Source: Notospermus geniculatus (lineage: Eukaryota > Nemertea > Pilidiophora > Heteronemertea > Lineidae). From it: 64,000 nucleotides of DNA. Positions 31,325 to 42,034 of this stretch are shown in pieces (the first letter of the stretch is position 1; each line of letters starts with the position of its first letter). The notes under the pieces are model-generated. The model searched no databases and was not told where the DNA came from. It was given only the letters and a program-made list of their open reading frames with translations. Both the position numbers and the translations under genes were made by a program. Where the stretch lies: assembly GCA_002633025.1 (NCBI GenBank), contig NMRB01001160.1, positions 44,251-108,250 of the forward strand, in the 5' to 3' direction.

Positions 31325-32125
31325 TTAGTTCAAACATAAAGCAGTAACAAAGGAAATGGTCAATTCAAGAATGAAAAGTGGTAAAACAAAGGAAATGGAT
31401 AATTCAAGATTGAAAAGTGGTAAAACAAAGGAAATGGTTAATTCAAGAGTTAAAAGTGGTAAAACAAAGGAAGAATGGTTATTCACTGGTCGTAAAACAA
31501 AGTAAATGGTTGCTTCAAGAATTGAAAGTGGTATAAACAAAGGAAATGGTTAATTTGAGAATGAAAAGTGGTAAAACAAAGGATGAATAGTTGATTGAAG
31601 AATGAAAAGTGGTAAAACAAAGGAAATGGTGAATTCCAGAATGAAAAGTGGTAAAACAAAGGAAATGGTCAATTCAAGAATGAAAAGTGGTAAAACAAAG
31701 GAATTGGTCAATTTAGGAATGAAAAGTGGTATAAACAAAGGAAATGGTCAATTCAGGAATGAAAAGCCGTAAAACGAAGGAAGTGGTCAATTCAAGAATG
31801 AAAAGTGGTAAAACAAAGGAAATGGTGAATTCCAGAATGAAAAGTGGTAAAACAAAGGAAATGGTGAATTCCAGAATGAAAAGTGGTAAAACAAAGGAAA
31901 TGGTCAATTCAAGAATGAAAAGTGGTAAAACAAAGGAATTGGTCAATTTAGGAATGAAAAGTGGTATAAACAAAGGAAATGGTCAATTCAGGAATGAAAA
32001 GTGGTAAAACAAAGGAAATGGTCAATTCAAGAATGAAAAGTGGTTAAACAAAGGAAATGGTCAATTGAGGATTGAAAACTGGTAAAACAAAGGAAATGGT
32101 TAATTTAGGAGTGAAAAATGGTAAA
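31325..32125. repeat. Minisatellite, unit 39 bases, about 20 copies
   Basis: Unit ggaaatggtcaattcaagaa followed by tgaaaagtggtaaaacaaa. Because 39 is a multiple of three, long repeat-coded frames appear on both strands (31744-32007 plus, 31713-31973 minus). These are not flanked by coding sequence or splice sites and are not genes. A pair of adjacent higher-order repeats is visible (31640-31740 resembles 31890-31990). Confidence 0.92.
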
Positions 32126-32159
32126 TCAGCCTGTTGTGTTTTGCTCTTCATTGTCAACA

Positions 32160-32650
32160 TTAGGAGTAATTATTAAATGATCAAGGCAGTTAAACTGATT
32201 ATTCATCATTAGTTTGTATAATTAATAAAATGTATGTCACTGTGTCTGATGTACGGTAATGTGTAGTACAGGCACCGATGGCTTTTAGCTTTCCCCCTAG
32301 CTTTCACAGTTCACAGATTTCACCAACAATCCAAGGAACTTTTAAGTATTCTGTCCTCACTATCAGATATTTCCTTGACTCTGATTTGCAGACATTTCTT
32401 TCTCCCTGAGTACCATTTAGGCCCCTATACATTGCTTTCTGTACAAAACCATCTTTTTCCTTTGCATTTATCTCCTGTACAAATATGATTTCACCGATGC
32501 ACTTCACTTCCACTTCCACTGCACATTAATCATGAATACTTCTCATTTACATTCTGTAGAGACATGTAATTACATTTTATTCCGTACAATCTTTTTCTTC
32601 CCCTGATTCAGGTGGTCATAGGCATTAAGTACACCCCCTTGTTTTGTGAC
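32160..32650. other. Intron sequence, nothing recognised
   Basis: Unique-looking DNA between two minisatellites; no exon supported. Confidence 0.4.
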
Positions 32651-32664
32651 CCAAAATATCTTGA

Positions 32665-32995
32665 CTGGTGCTATGATTGTGGTCACAAGACTGTGACTTG
32701 CGCTGTGATTGAGATTGCAGGATTATGACTCATGATATGATTCAGATCACAAGATCTTGAGTGGTGTTATGATTGAGATCTTGACTGGTGCTGTGATTTA
32801 GATCACAAGATCTTGACTGGTGCTGTGATTTAGATCACAAGATCTTGACTGGTGCTGTGATTTAGATCACAAGATCTTGACTGGTGCTATGAATGAGATC
32901 ACAAGTAGTTGATCGGTGCTGTGATGTGATTGGGATTATGAGATCCTTACTGGTGCTGTGATTTAGATCACAATATTATGACTGGTCCTTTGTCT
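32665..32995. repeat. Minisatellite, unit 32 bases, about nine degenerate copies
   Basis: Unit gatcacaagatcttgactgg followed by tgctgtgattta. The central units (32780-32880) are nearly identical, the outer ones diverged. Confidence 0.88.
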
Positions 32996-33574
32996 TACAT
33001 ACGTATGTAGTTGGCTTGCATGATTCATACTTAGGTTACTAAAGGAACGTTCATGTTAACACCATTGTGGCCAAATGGACATTTGCATTGGGCCTGCATT
33101 AACACGACAATAGAGATGTAGTAGATGACTGACAAACTAACATGTTTTTGGTATTTCGATCTTTTGTTAGCATGGTGAAGTCAAGAAATTTATTGTCTCT
33201 CTGGTTTAGGAATGCTTAGAAAATCTGAGTGGCATCTTCCTGGACATCCCCGACAACCCCCACCCTATTCCCATTAGAGAGAATTTGGGCAGAGGTGCCC
33301 TCGGGGCTTGTTGGGCTGAACCTAAGTCATGGAAAAAAGCCTTATACACCAACTGGGCTGGGGACTTGACAATGTAAACGAAAATGAAACACGTGTAGAC
33401 TCAGACAAGGGGGTGTGCTGATATGAAGTAATGCCCATGATGATTGCTGTCATTGTAAGACATCAATGAAGCAATGCACTTACAAGAATGGAACATACCC
33501 TCACTGCCAGAAACATCAATTTCTTGGCCTGTTAAATTGCCTCAACGCTTAGGAAATAACCCTTCACTTTCCAG

Positions 33575-33649
33575 ATGCGGCAAAACCGTTTCTTGCGTAC
33601 GCCAAGAAACGTGACCCCAAATGGGATGGCTGGTATCGGCCAGTCAGAA
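33575..33649 (+). CDS. Exon 9: 25-residue segment
   Basis: A 75-base exon, phase 1 in and out. Acceptor ccttcactttccag; strong donor a|gtaagt. Spliced it reads HAAKPFLAYAKKRDPKWDGW then YRPVR, with no stop. The aromatic and charged composition, phase fit to exon 8 (c|at) and a donor matching consensus make it convincing despite its size. The domain is not recognised. Joined directly to exon 10, the split codon makes Asn and creates the sequon N-D-T. Confidence 0.78.
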
Positions 33650-33945
33650 GTAAGTAAACTAACAGAATCTCTGCCTGCCGTTTTATTGGTCGCTGTTGTG
33701 ATGCCATGTTTGTCAGATTGTCGGTGTTGTTGTTGCACCGGTAGGGATTTGTTATTGTTCATTTTATATTTAATTGCACTTATTTGACTTGACCGACTGG
33801 ACTGGACCATTATCTGTCGTGCTAGGACACTAAATAGAACTCATAAGTGATAGTGGTATTGATGGAAGTTCTAGGCAATTGGGTGAAATAGATATTCAGG
33901 TAGTTTCTGATTCAACTGAATGTCATCTGTGATCCCATCGGACCT

Positions 33946-34085
33946 GGGGCCATATTCACGAAGCCTTCGCAACTTTGCGTGCACACAAGTCTATTGTTCA
34001 GCTCCACATCTCCTATTGTTCACTGACTGCCTTACAATAGATTTGCGTGCACGCAAAGTTCCGAAGGCTTCGTGAATATGGCCCC
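33946..34085. mobile_element. MITE-like hairpin, ggggccatattcacgaag ends
   Basis: Ends ggggccatattcacgaagcc and ggcttcgtgaatatggcccc are perfect inverted repeats, continuing through caactttgcgtgca / tgcacgcaaagtt. Confidence 0.9.
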
Positions 34086-34098
34086 ACAACTTGCACAT

Positions 34099-34259
34099 TA
34101 TAGACGAGTTTTGTAGCAGCCATCTTGCCAAAATTAGGTCATCACCATGGGGATTCTCTTCAGAGTGACAGATGATTGGTTCTCCCATCCCCCAGCGGGG
34201 AAAATCACCATGACGACGACCTAATTTTGGCAAGATGGCTGCTAGGAAACTCATCTATA
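34099..34259. mobile_element. MITE-like inverted-repeat element
   Basis: Left end tatagacgagttttgtagca and right end tgctaggaaactcatctata pair, continuing gccatcttgccaaaattagg / cctaattttggcaagatggc. It starts about 14 bases after the previous hairpin. Confidence 0.88.
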
Positions 34260-34505
34260 TGGTTCTGGATGGTTTATGAATACCCTTGGAGAAGAAAGAT
34301 TTAGACAAGAGCACTACAACTAGATTTTTTTCGTGAAAATGACTGAAAAATAAGGGGCCTTCTTCACATGAGAGAAAATTGCTGATGTTTGTTACTGATG
34401 ACTCAGCAGAGAATTATCGCCTCACTGATGATCTCACTGATGATTTCTCTCTGAAATCTACATTCAGATGAAAATCTCACATGAAAGTTTGCTCTCTGAG
34501 AGCAT

Positions 34506-34975
34506 GCTTTCAAAAGAAAATTCTCATGTGGAGAAGCCTTACGGACCAGGTCCGACCGCACAGAAAGTCCGATAGTGCTTTCTCATGTGGAGAAGCCTTA
34601 CAGACCAGGTCCGACCGCACAGAAAGCCCGATAGTGCTTTCTCATGTGGAGAAGCGCTACGGACCAGGTCCGACTGCACAGAAAGTCCGATACTGCTTTC
34701 TCATGTGGAGAAGCCTTACAGACCAGGGCTGGGTTGCACAAAACTCATGTTAGCGCTAACATGATGTTAGCGCTAACATCATGTTAAATGACGTAAAATG
34801 ACAATGGATTTTGACGTCATCTAACATAAAAGTTAGCGCTAACACAATGTTAGCGCTAACATGAGTTTTGTGCAACCGGCCCCTGGTCTGACCGCACAGA
34901 AAGTCCTATAGTGCTTTCTCATGTGGAGAAGCCTTACAGACCAGGTCCGACCACACAGAAAGTCTGATAGTGCTT
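34506..34975. repeat. Tandem array, unit 59 bases, made partly of a MITE terminus
   Basis: Units contain ctttctcatgtggagaagcc, ttacagaccaggtccgaccg and cacagaaagtccgatagtg. The last block is the terminus of the MITE family at 13381-13709 and 34944-35199. About five units are visible. The array is broken by another MITE at 34726-34882, after which it resumes. Confidence 0.88.
34726..34882. mobile_element. MITE-like element inserted in the 59-base array
   Basis: Ends gggctgggttgcacaaaact and agttttgtgcaaccggcccc pair. Inside, atgttagcgctaacat is a self-complementary motif that occurs four times. Array units lie on both sides. Confidence 0.9.
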
Positions 34976-35199
34976 TCGGTGACTATCGGCGGTTTAGCTA
35001 ATGGGAAATTCAAAATGTGTTATAACTAACTGCCGATAGGCGCCGGTAGCACTATCGGACTTTCTGCTGGACCGCCCACACAGGAAGTCCAATAGTGCTT
35101 TTGGTGCCTATTGGCGGTTTGGTTGTTGGGAAAATGTGTTATGACTAACTGCTGATAGGTGCCAGTAGCACTATCAAACTTCCTGTGCGGTCGGCCCAG
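34944..35199. mobile_element. Two short MITE copies, head to tail
   Basis: The first runs from ggtccgaccacacagaaagt to about 35086, the second from about 35071 (gaccgcccacacaggaagtc) to ctgtgcggtcggccca. Each has cggcggtttagc-like and aactgccgatagg-like inner arms as in 13381-13709, but without the nested insert. Confidence 0.8.
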
Positions 35200-35204
35200 T
35201 TGAA

Positions 35205-35886
35205 CTGCACAATCTGCGAATCATAAAGTGGACTGGAACAGTGTAAGACTTTTGTCCAAATTGAAAAAAAAACATTAAACTACAATGTAGGTTGAGATGA
35301 CCTCATGCCACAATAATTCATGACCCAATACGTCATGTCGTCACAAATTGACGTCATGGCGTAATGAATCGCTGTATCAGGAATCACAGCTGTCATCCAA
35401 AGTGAACACACTGTTTACAGTCAGTCCATGGAAGTATTATAAAGACAATACCTCCATGGTCAGTCTATGCACGAGACGTAATTTTGGCTGATAAAGGTAC
35501 TTGGGGTCGTGGCTAACATGTCAAATGTAGCGATATTTGAAATCTGTGTGGAATGGTTAATAGACGAAGAATTACCATCCGTATCTCAAAACTAATAAAA
35601 ACTATTTACACTACAGTTAGAATAGGGAGATTCAAAATGAAAGGTGACGGCTCGACAATGACATTTCTTTTTTCGCATGGCACTAATTAACCGCATGTTA
35701 ATGAGGCAATTTGCATGATTATGACCGTTTTTGCATGCCCCTTGTGTGTATGTACGCACCTGCATGTGCACTAATTCCAGTGTTTATAATTCCCCAGGGT
35801 CACATGCGTAGATTAGGTAGACGTGTAACATATTCTGTACCAACCCTCATCAACGTCATTCTAACTTTTCTTTGCCCTTCATTCAG
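35205..35886. other. Intron sequence, nothing recognised
   Basis: Unique-looking DNA; no repeat with clear borders. The region ends at the pyrimidine-rich acceptor of the candidate microexon. Confidence 0.4.
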
Positions 35887-35901
35887 ACTCTACAATGCCA
35901 T
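35887..35901 (+). CDS. Candidate 15-base microexon between exons 9 and 10
   Basis: Fifteen bases (actctacaatgccat) lie between an excellent acceptor region and a consensus donor gtaagt. The acceptor has a branch-point-like ctaac about 25 bases upstream, a pyrimidine tract ttttctttgcccttcattcag-like, and CAG. Its phase is 1 in and 1 out, exactly what the exon 9 to exon 10 junction needs. Inclusion replaces Asn at the junction by N-S-T-M-P-Y, so a potential N-glycosylation sequon exists with or without it (NST or NDT). A chance match is possible because the exon is too short for codon evidence. Confidence 0.5.
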
Positions 35902-37070
35902 GTAAGTTACCCTACTAAATTGTAAAACATGTTGCAATGCAAACTAGATTCTAGTAAACATAGCTTATTTTAAACAACCCAAGAGGACTTTATATGTTTG
36001 AGAAAATCAAATAAAAAAGACAATATTGCTGAAATCAAAAATGAGGTTGTCTCTGAGAAATTGTGTCAATGTCTGTTTCCTTCTTCGCATCCTCCAACAG
36101 CAGGGGTTTTTACCTCGTTCCTCTTCATTCACCTACATTTTGTGTGCGAGTGTATGTAGAGGAGTGAGGCCAAAACCCTGCTATGGGAGCATGCCTTTCT
36201 CAGCAGATACATCTGCCGGAAAACTTAAAAAATGTCGAAGCTAAACTTTGAAAAAATCGATACTGTGCCCTATATCTTAATCATGATACACTAAATGGTC
36301 CAGTCAGAATGTCCTTGAACAATATTGATAACCTATTGTTCATGCAGCATTTTCATTGGACCACCCTGCAATGAAATGTGATTAGTTGGCTCCAAAACAT
36401 TTTGAAAAGCAAACTGACTCTATGTCAATTTCAATTGTAAAAAAACACTGTACATTTCATAAACTGGCCCTCAATAAACAAGATGATTTTCTCAAAATAG
36501 TCCGTCCGAAAAGGGTTAACTGTTGTTTATCTAGAAAATTGAAATCTGTTCTAGCACTATGTCGCTTTTATGTGCTAAATGGCTTCCAAATAGCTTTATC
36601 AATAAAGTCTAATGGTCAGGTAGTGAGTTTGCTAAAATGGCATGTTCTGGAGTGTAGCACGTGACCCCCGTCAGTGCTACACTCTTGGACTGCTGTATCT
36701 GTGCAAGTTATGTTGAAGCAGCTAAAGTCTGGACAAGTCAGCTGCCGTGGATTCCTGTTGAAAGCTTTGGGCGTAGGTGTTCATTGCAAATATTTAGAAA
36801 GTAAACTTGTTCTGTAGCAATTCATCGCTCGTTTTGTAGTTCTGCTGGTGAAATGGTGTTTTTATTCGGCATTCAGTCTAGGCTAGTGTTCCACTAAAGA
36901 ATCTAGTTCATGCTGTTATTGCCTAGATATTCTGTGCCTCTTGCTTTCAAATCAGGGCTTGTGTCTTTGTGAATGCCGTACCCCTGTTGCAAGGCAAGAG
37001 TTGACTAGGACCGTTACAGGATGACGAGAGCCAATGACAATCTGTAAATTTCATTGCTTGACCAATTCCA
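35902..37070. other. Intron sequence, no accepted exon
   Basis: One weak exon candidate (36101-36151) is listed under rejected items. Otherwise unique-looking DNA. Confidence 0.4.
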
Positions 37071-37074
37071 TGCC

Positions 37075-38290
37075 ATTGTACAGTGAATGGCTAATTACTG
37101 CACGTAAATAATGCCACTTTACAGTTGATTGGTTGATTACTGGGTCTAAAGAATGCCTTTCATAGTTAAGTGGTTGATTACTGGGTCTGAATAATGCCAT
37201 TCTATAGTTGAGTGGTTGATTACTGGGCCCAAATACTGCCATTCTATAGTTGAGTGGTTTGATTACTTGGCCCAAATAATGGCATTCAACAGTTGAGTGG
37301 TTGATTACTGGGCCTAAATAATGGCATTCAACATTTGAGTGGTTGATTACTGGGCCTAAATAATGGCATTCAACATTTGAGTGGTTGATTACTGGGCCTA
37401 AATAATGGCATTCAACATTTGAGTGGTTGATTACTGGGCCTAAATAATGGCATTCAACATTTGAGTGGTTGATTACTGGGCCTAAATAATGGCATTCAAC
37501 ATTTGAGTGGTTGATTACTGGGCCTAAATAATGGCATTCAACATTTGAGTGGTTGATTACTGGGCCTAAATAATGGCATTCAACATTTGAGTGGTTGATT
37601 ACTGGGCCTAAATAATGGCATTCAACATTTGAGTGGTTGATTACTGGGCCTAAATAATGGCATTCAACATTTGAGTGGTTGATTACTGGGCCTAAATAAT
37701 GGCATTCAACATTTGAGTGGTTGATTACTGGGCCTAAATAATGGCATTCAACATTTGAGTGGTTGATTACTGGGCCTAAATAATGGCATTCAACATTTGA
37801 GTGGTTGATTACTGGGCCTAAATAATGGCATTCAACATTTGAGTGGTTGATTACTGGGCCTAAATAATGGCATTCAACATTTGAGTGGTTGATTACTGGG
37901 CCTAAATAATGGCATTCAACATTTGAGTGGTTGATTACTGGGCCTAAATAATGGCATTCAACATTTGAGTGGTTGATTACTGGGCTTAAATAATGGCATT
38001 CAACATTTGAGTGGTTGATTACTTGGCCTAAATAATGGCATTCAACAGTTGAGTGGTTGATTACTGGGCTTAAATAATGGCATTCAACATTTGAGTGGTT
38101 GATTACTTGGCCTAAATAATGGCATTCAACATTTGAGTGGTTGATTACTGGGCCTAAATAATGGCATTCAACAGTTGAGTGGTTGATTACTGGGCCTAAA
38201 TAATGCCATTCAACAGTTGAGTGGTTGATTACTGGGTCTAAATAATGCCATTCAACAGTTGAGTGGTTGATTACTGGGTCTAAATATGTT
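37075..38290. repeat. Minisatellite, unit 42 bases, about 28 copies
   Basis: Unit taaataatggcattcaacat followed by ttgagtggttgattactggg and cc. The central block, about 37290-37980, has identical units; both edges are diverged (gggtct, catagttgag variants). Homogeneous centre and decayed edges indicate recent expansion by unequal exchange. The true copy number may differ from the assembly. Confidence 0.95.
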
Positions 38291-40074
38291 CAGTTGTTCA
38301 TGACCCGGTGCTAAACACGCAATTTTATAATCCAAGTTCTGCTGTGCACCCAATCCATGATGATTTACAGTTGAAGGTTCATGCTCAACCCCAAACATTT
38401 TAATTTAAAAATTCACTGATGCCGCCTGCATATAAACTACGAAATCAGTGGCATTCAGGAACTTTTGAGAGTAACAATGTTCAAAAAATTTCAAATATCC
38501 CCTCCCCTCTTCTTCCCCCCACATCATCAATCTCAGCAACATATGAGTGACAAATTTGAAAATTTTTGTAAGGTACGCATTTTGATATTGAAAATACTAC
38601 ACTTGGGGAATTGTAACAGTAGCATGCACTAAACACCTCACAATCAACACACTAACACAATGTTATGTTTGCATGTTGCATGAGCATGAATGTCACATGA
38701 TCAAAATTGTCCAATGAGTGTGTCCGATAAGTTATCCTGTCTGTGTCATATGTTCTGTTATGTGTAATGTCCATTTCACCTCAAGTATGGAAGATTCAAT
38801 GTACATCGTTCTGTGCAGGATGTACATGAAGTTAAGATCCATCTTCAACACAGACGTCAATGCACTGTCACAGTGTAGTACAACCTGCACTTGGCCAAAA
38901 TGTGCTGTACATTTGTACAGGATGATGTACACTGATTGATGAATTTTGGGTGAAATGGTCACAACTTCCCAAAGTCCAGTCCAAAATGTGTTGTATACAA
39001 AACAAAACATTCAGTTATTTGAAACAATCGACACAAGTTTCTGACAGTAGTTATAGGAGTTTATTTGGCAAAAACAAAAGACTGCTACCTGTGAAAGCGT
39101 CCTTGTTTACTGTATGGGGTTTATTAGCTCAGCTGACCAAAGGTCAGCGGAGCTATTCATATGTATACTGAGTGGCGTCCGTCTGTCTGTCTGTCTGTCT
39201 GTCTGTCTGTAGTCCGTGAAACTGGCACGTTTCGCAACCGCAAGGCCCAGGGTCATGAAAGCCGGTGGAGTGATAGGCCCTAGGAAGGACTCGAAACAGG
39301 ACCAAAAATTTTTGCGATCTGACGTACATTCTGCTCTCCAGGGGGCATTTTCCGTAAAATGGAAAACCCCAATAACTCAGTCCACAGGCAATATATCAAA
39401 CTGAAATTGATAGGGTATGAAGCTNTAGGCAGGATATCCTCTGTTGTGAAAGAATGTACAAAATGAGTGAAAGGGGATACACAAAAATCAGTCTGCATTG
39501 CCAGTTCTTTTGACAGGGTGAAAAATTCGGCTGAACATTTCAAAAAAAGAAAAAGTTGAATTTGAAGCTAGATGTCTTAGTAATTACACATCCTTATGGA
39601 GTTCTGTGGAAACATCGTGTTAGAGCAAATCTGAACCCAGGTTTAGGACACTTGGGTACCCGGCTTTCAGAAAAGTCATGTTGTCAAAAAATCTTTTGCC
39701 GATAACAGTTCCTGGGACGTGTTGAATTTTGACATAGCTCTCCAAAGTATAACTGGATAGTTTTATGCATGAGGGAAAATACATTGCAAAATTGATCCAT
39801 GGAGAGATATAGCCCCTTGCCTGGCAAGGACTGAAGAAAATCTTAGTCTTTTCCTTACTATCCTGACTTCCTCAGTCACAAATAGACTTCCTCAGTCACA
39901 AATAAACTGCTATCAATGTTAACTCTGAAGAATGTATGCTGTATGCATCCTATACAAGTTCTTACAGACACTTTCTACACTCAACCAGGTCTACTTAGAT
40001 CTGTTGTATACCATGCCAGTTCTCAAAAGACACTATCCATACCTAATTAGCAATTCTAGTTAGACACTATGGTT
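38291..40074. other. Intron sequence with a CTGT microsatellite
   Basis: A (ctgt)n run is at 39178-39212 following ttattagctcagctgacc. A single N is at 39425. No exon is supported. Confidence 0.5.
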
Positions 40075-40568
40075 TACACCACGCTGGCAGACAGAAATAT
40101 TAGGACACTTTCAAAATTCTAAGTAATTTTCCTCTTTTGCCTTTCTTTTGTCTCTAACCACTAATTATTTTTCTTATTGATGAGAACATTTTTACCTTGG
40201 CAAGTGGGTTATATAATCCCACGAGGTTGTCTATGCCAAGGTTATTGACAAGGGGTTGCTGATATATGAATAACAAAGATAATTATGATGGGTGCCGTAC
40301 AAACCTCTCAAATTCAAAGGCTAAAGCTAATGGAGGTGACAAGAATGGACGAAGCACATCATGATTGTCTTTGTTATTCATATATCATCAACCCCATGTC
40401 AATGGCCTTTGGCATGGGTAATCTCATGGGATTATAACCCACTTGCCAAGGTAAAAATGTTCTGATTAATGAGAAAAATAACCAGTGGTTAGAGACAAAA
40501 GGAAGGCAAATTAGAGGAAAACAACTTAGCATTTGGAAAGTGTCCTAATATTTCTGTCCAGCAGTGTA
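40075..40568. mobile_element. Long foldback element with TA ends (Tc1/mariner-like MITE)
   Basis: Arms of roughly 190 bases: gacagaaatattaggacact on the left pairs with gtgtcctaatatttctgtcc on the right, continuing through ctctaaccactaatta and accttggcaagtgggttata. Both extremities abut TA, the target duplication of Tc1/mariner-type elements; this classification is inferred. No transposase frame inside, so it is non-autonomous. Confidence 0.85.
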
Positions 40569-41685
40569 CATAGAAATGGGCTCATTGTACAAACCTCTGT
40601 TGCCTTCTGCTATTTCAGCTTTCCTCCCTCTAAATATGCTCTTTCATCCATGCATGAAGTGCGTAAAAAAATTCAGTTTTTGACGATTTTGATAGAAATG
40701 TTTTATTTCAGCCAACATGTTGTGGTGCCTATGTTATCTTTGTCTACATCAATTCAGCGTAGTTGCCTTTTTTAAGTCGTTGGGTTCAAAACATTGAGAT
40801 CTACAGATTTGGGGATTAGATCATTATAATTTGCTTATAGACCCTCTAAAAATTTCCTTATTTCTTGCCAAAATGAGAAATAGAATGGTACAAGGTCCAG
40901 GCAATAGGGGTAGTAACTACTGTCAAATTTTCACAAAAAGTTTGGAAGATGTACATAAAGTTACGTCATCTTACGTCGAAGTTCCTTGTTTCATGGATCA
41001 AAGTCCTTTTCATTACTAACTTTACAAACATACACATTACACTAAGTTTCACACATTTTCATGTATCATGTATATTCTGTTATTTGATGTCATTGAAATC
41101 TGGCTTCAGAAATTGACTTGGTCAAACTTTGATGTTGAAGTTGATGTTGATGTCAAAACCCAGCAGACGCCCTTCCAATCTACAGATCATGCAGTGTTCA
41201 GTATCTCTGTGCACTGTATGTAGTCTGTGGTCTCAATGTACAGCAATGCAGTCTAAAAAATTTTTACATGTTGTATTCATACAATGCTCATACAACAGAA
41301 AATGAATCATTCAAAGGTAATTCCTGTTGAAAATTCAAGTTGCTGTTTACCTAGCTCTCAATTTCAGGTACAGATCCTTGTCAGTTTCCAGTTGTTTGAT
41401 GTCAGTGATGATGACATCAGTTCTGTAATGTTACAGCTAATAAAACTCGGAGATTTCAACTTCAAGATGAGCAGCACTGTCCGTGTCTTGAGATCTTGCA
41501 TTTGTCGTGCATGTGCTTGTGATGTGTTCATTTTGAAGAAAATCAACTGAAACTTGCCCGTCAGTCAGAGAAGTTTTGTAAAATATCTGAAGCCAGGTTT
41601 CCCTCTCAGGTAACAACAGCCATTTCATGCTTCTGGGCCTTCTCTAGCGTCTCATATGTTCAAAATCATTTTTCCATGGAGGCCA
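40569..41685. other. Intron sequence, no accepted exon
   Basis: An open frame after a good acceptor at 41366 ends in a stop at about 41550, but its open phase (0) does not match the exon 9 to exon 10 junction (phase 1). Not accepted as an exon. Confidence 0.4.
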
Positions 41686-41689
41686 TTGC

Positions 41690-42030
41690 TTTTGCCATAG
41701 TGACCATTGCTGTGAATAAGGATATCACTGTTGCCATGGTGACCATCACTGTTGCCATGGTGACCATCACTGTTGCCATGGTGATCATCGCTGTTGCCAT
41801 GGAAATCTGGTGATCATCACCGTTGCCATGGTGATCATCACCATTGCCATGGTGATCATCACTGTTGCCATGGTGATCATCACCATATCACCATTGCCGT
41901 GGTGATCATCACTGTTGCCATGGTGATCATCACGGTTGCCATGGTGATCATCACTGTTGCCATGGTGATCATCACTGTTGCCATGGTGATCATCACTGTT
42001 GCCATGGTGATCAACACTGTTGCCATGGCA
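41690..42030. repeat. Minisatellite, unit 21 bases, about 15 copies
   Basis: Unit tgccatggtgatcatcactg plus t. The unit contains ccatgg and tgatca palindromes. Because the period is 21, both strands show long artefactual open frames. Confidence 0.93.
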
Positions 42031-42034
42031 TCTA

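Noticed and set aside
31713-32007. Repeat-coded frames of 86-87 residues on both strands
   Set aside because: The 39-base satellite unit is a multiple of three, so open frames arise automatically; no flanking coding sequence.
36101-36151. 51-base phase 1-1 exon candidate after a strong pyrimidine tract, donor gtatgt
   Set aside because: The translation is a hydrophobic run produced by pyrimidine-rich DNA; no other coding sign. Kept only as a low-probability option.
41366-41550. Open frame after a good acceptor (ctcaatttcag), rich in Asp and Ser then Cys
   Set aside because: Open in phase 0 while the surrounding exons need phase 1; the required phase has an early stop.
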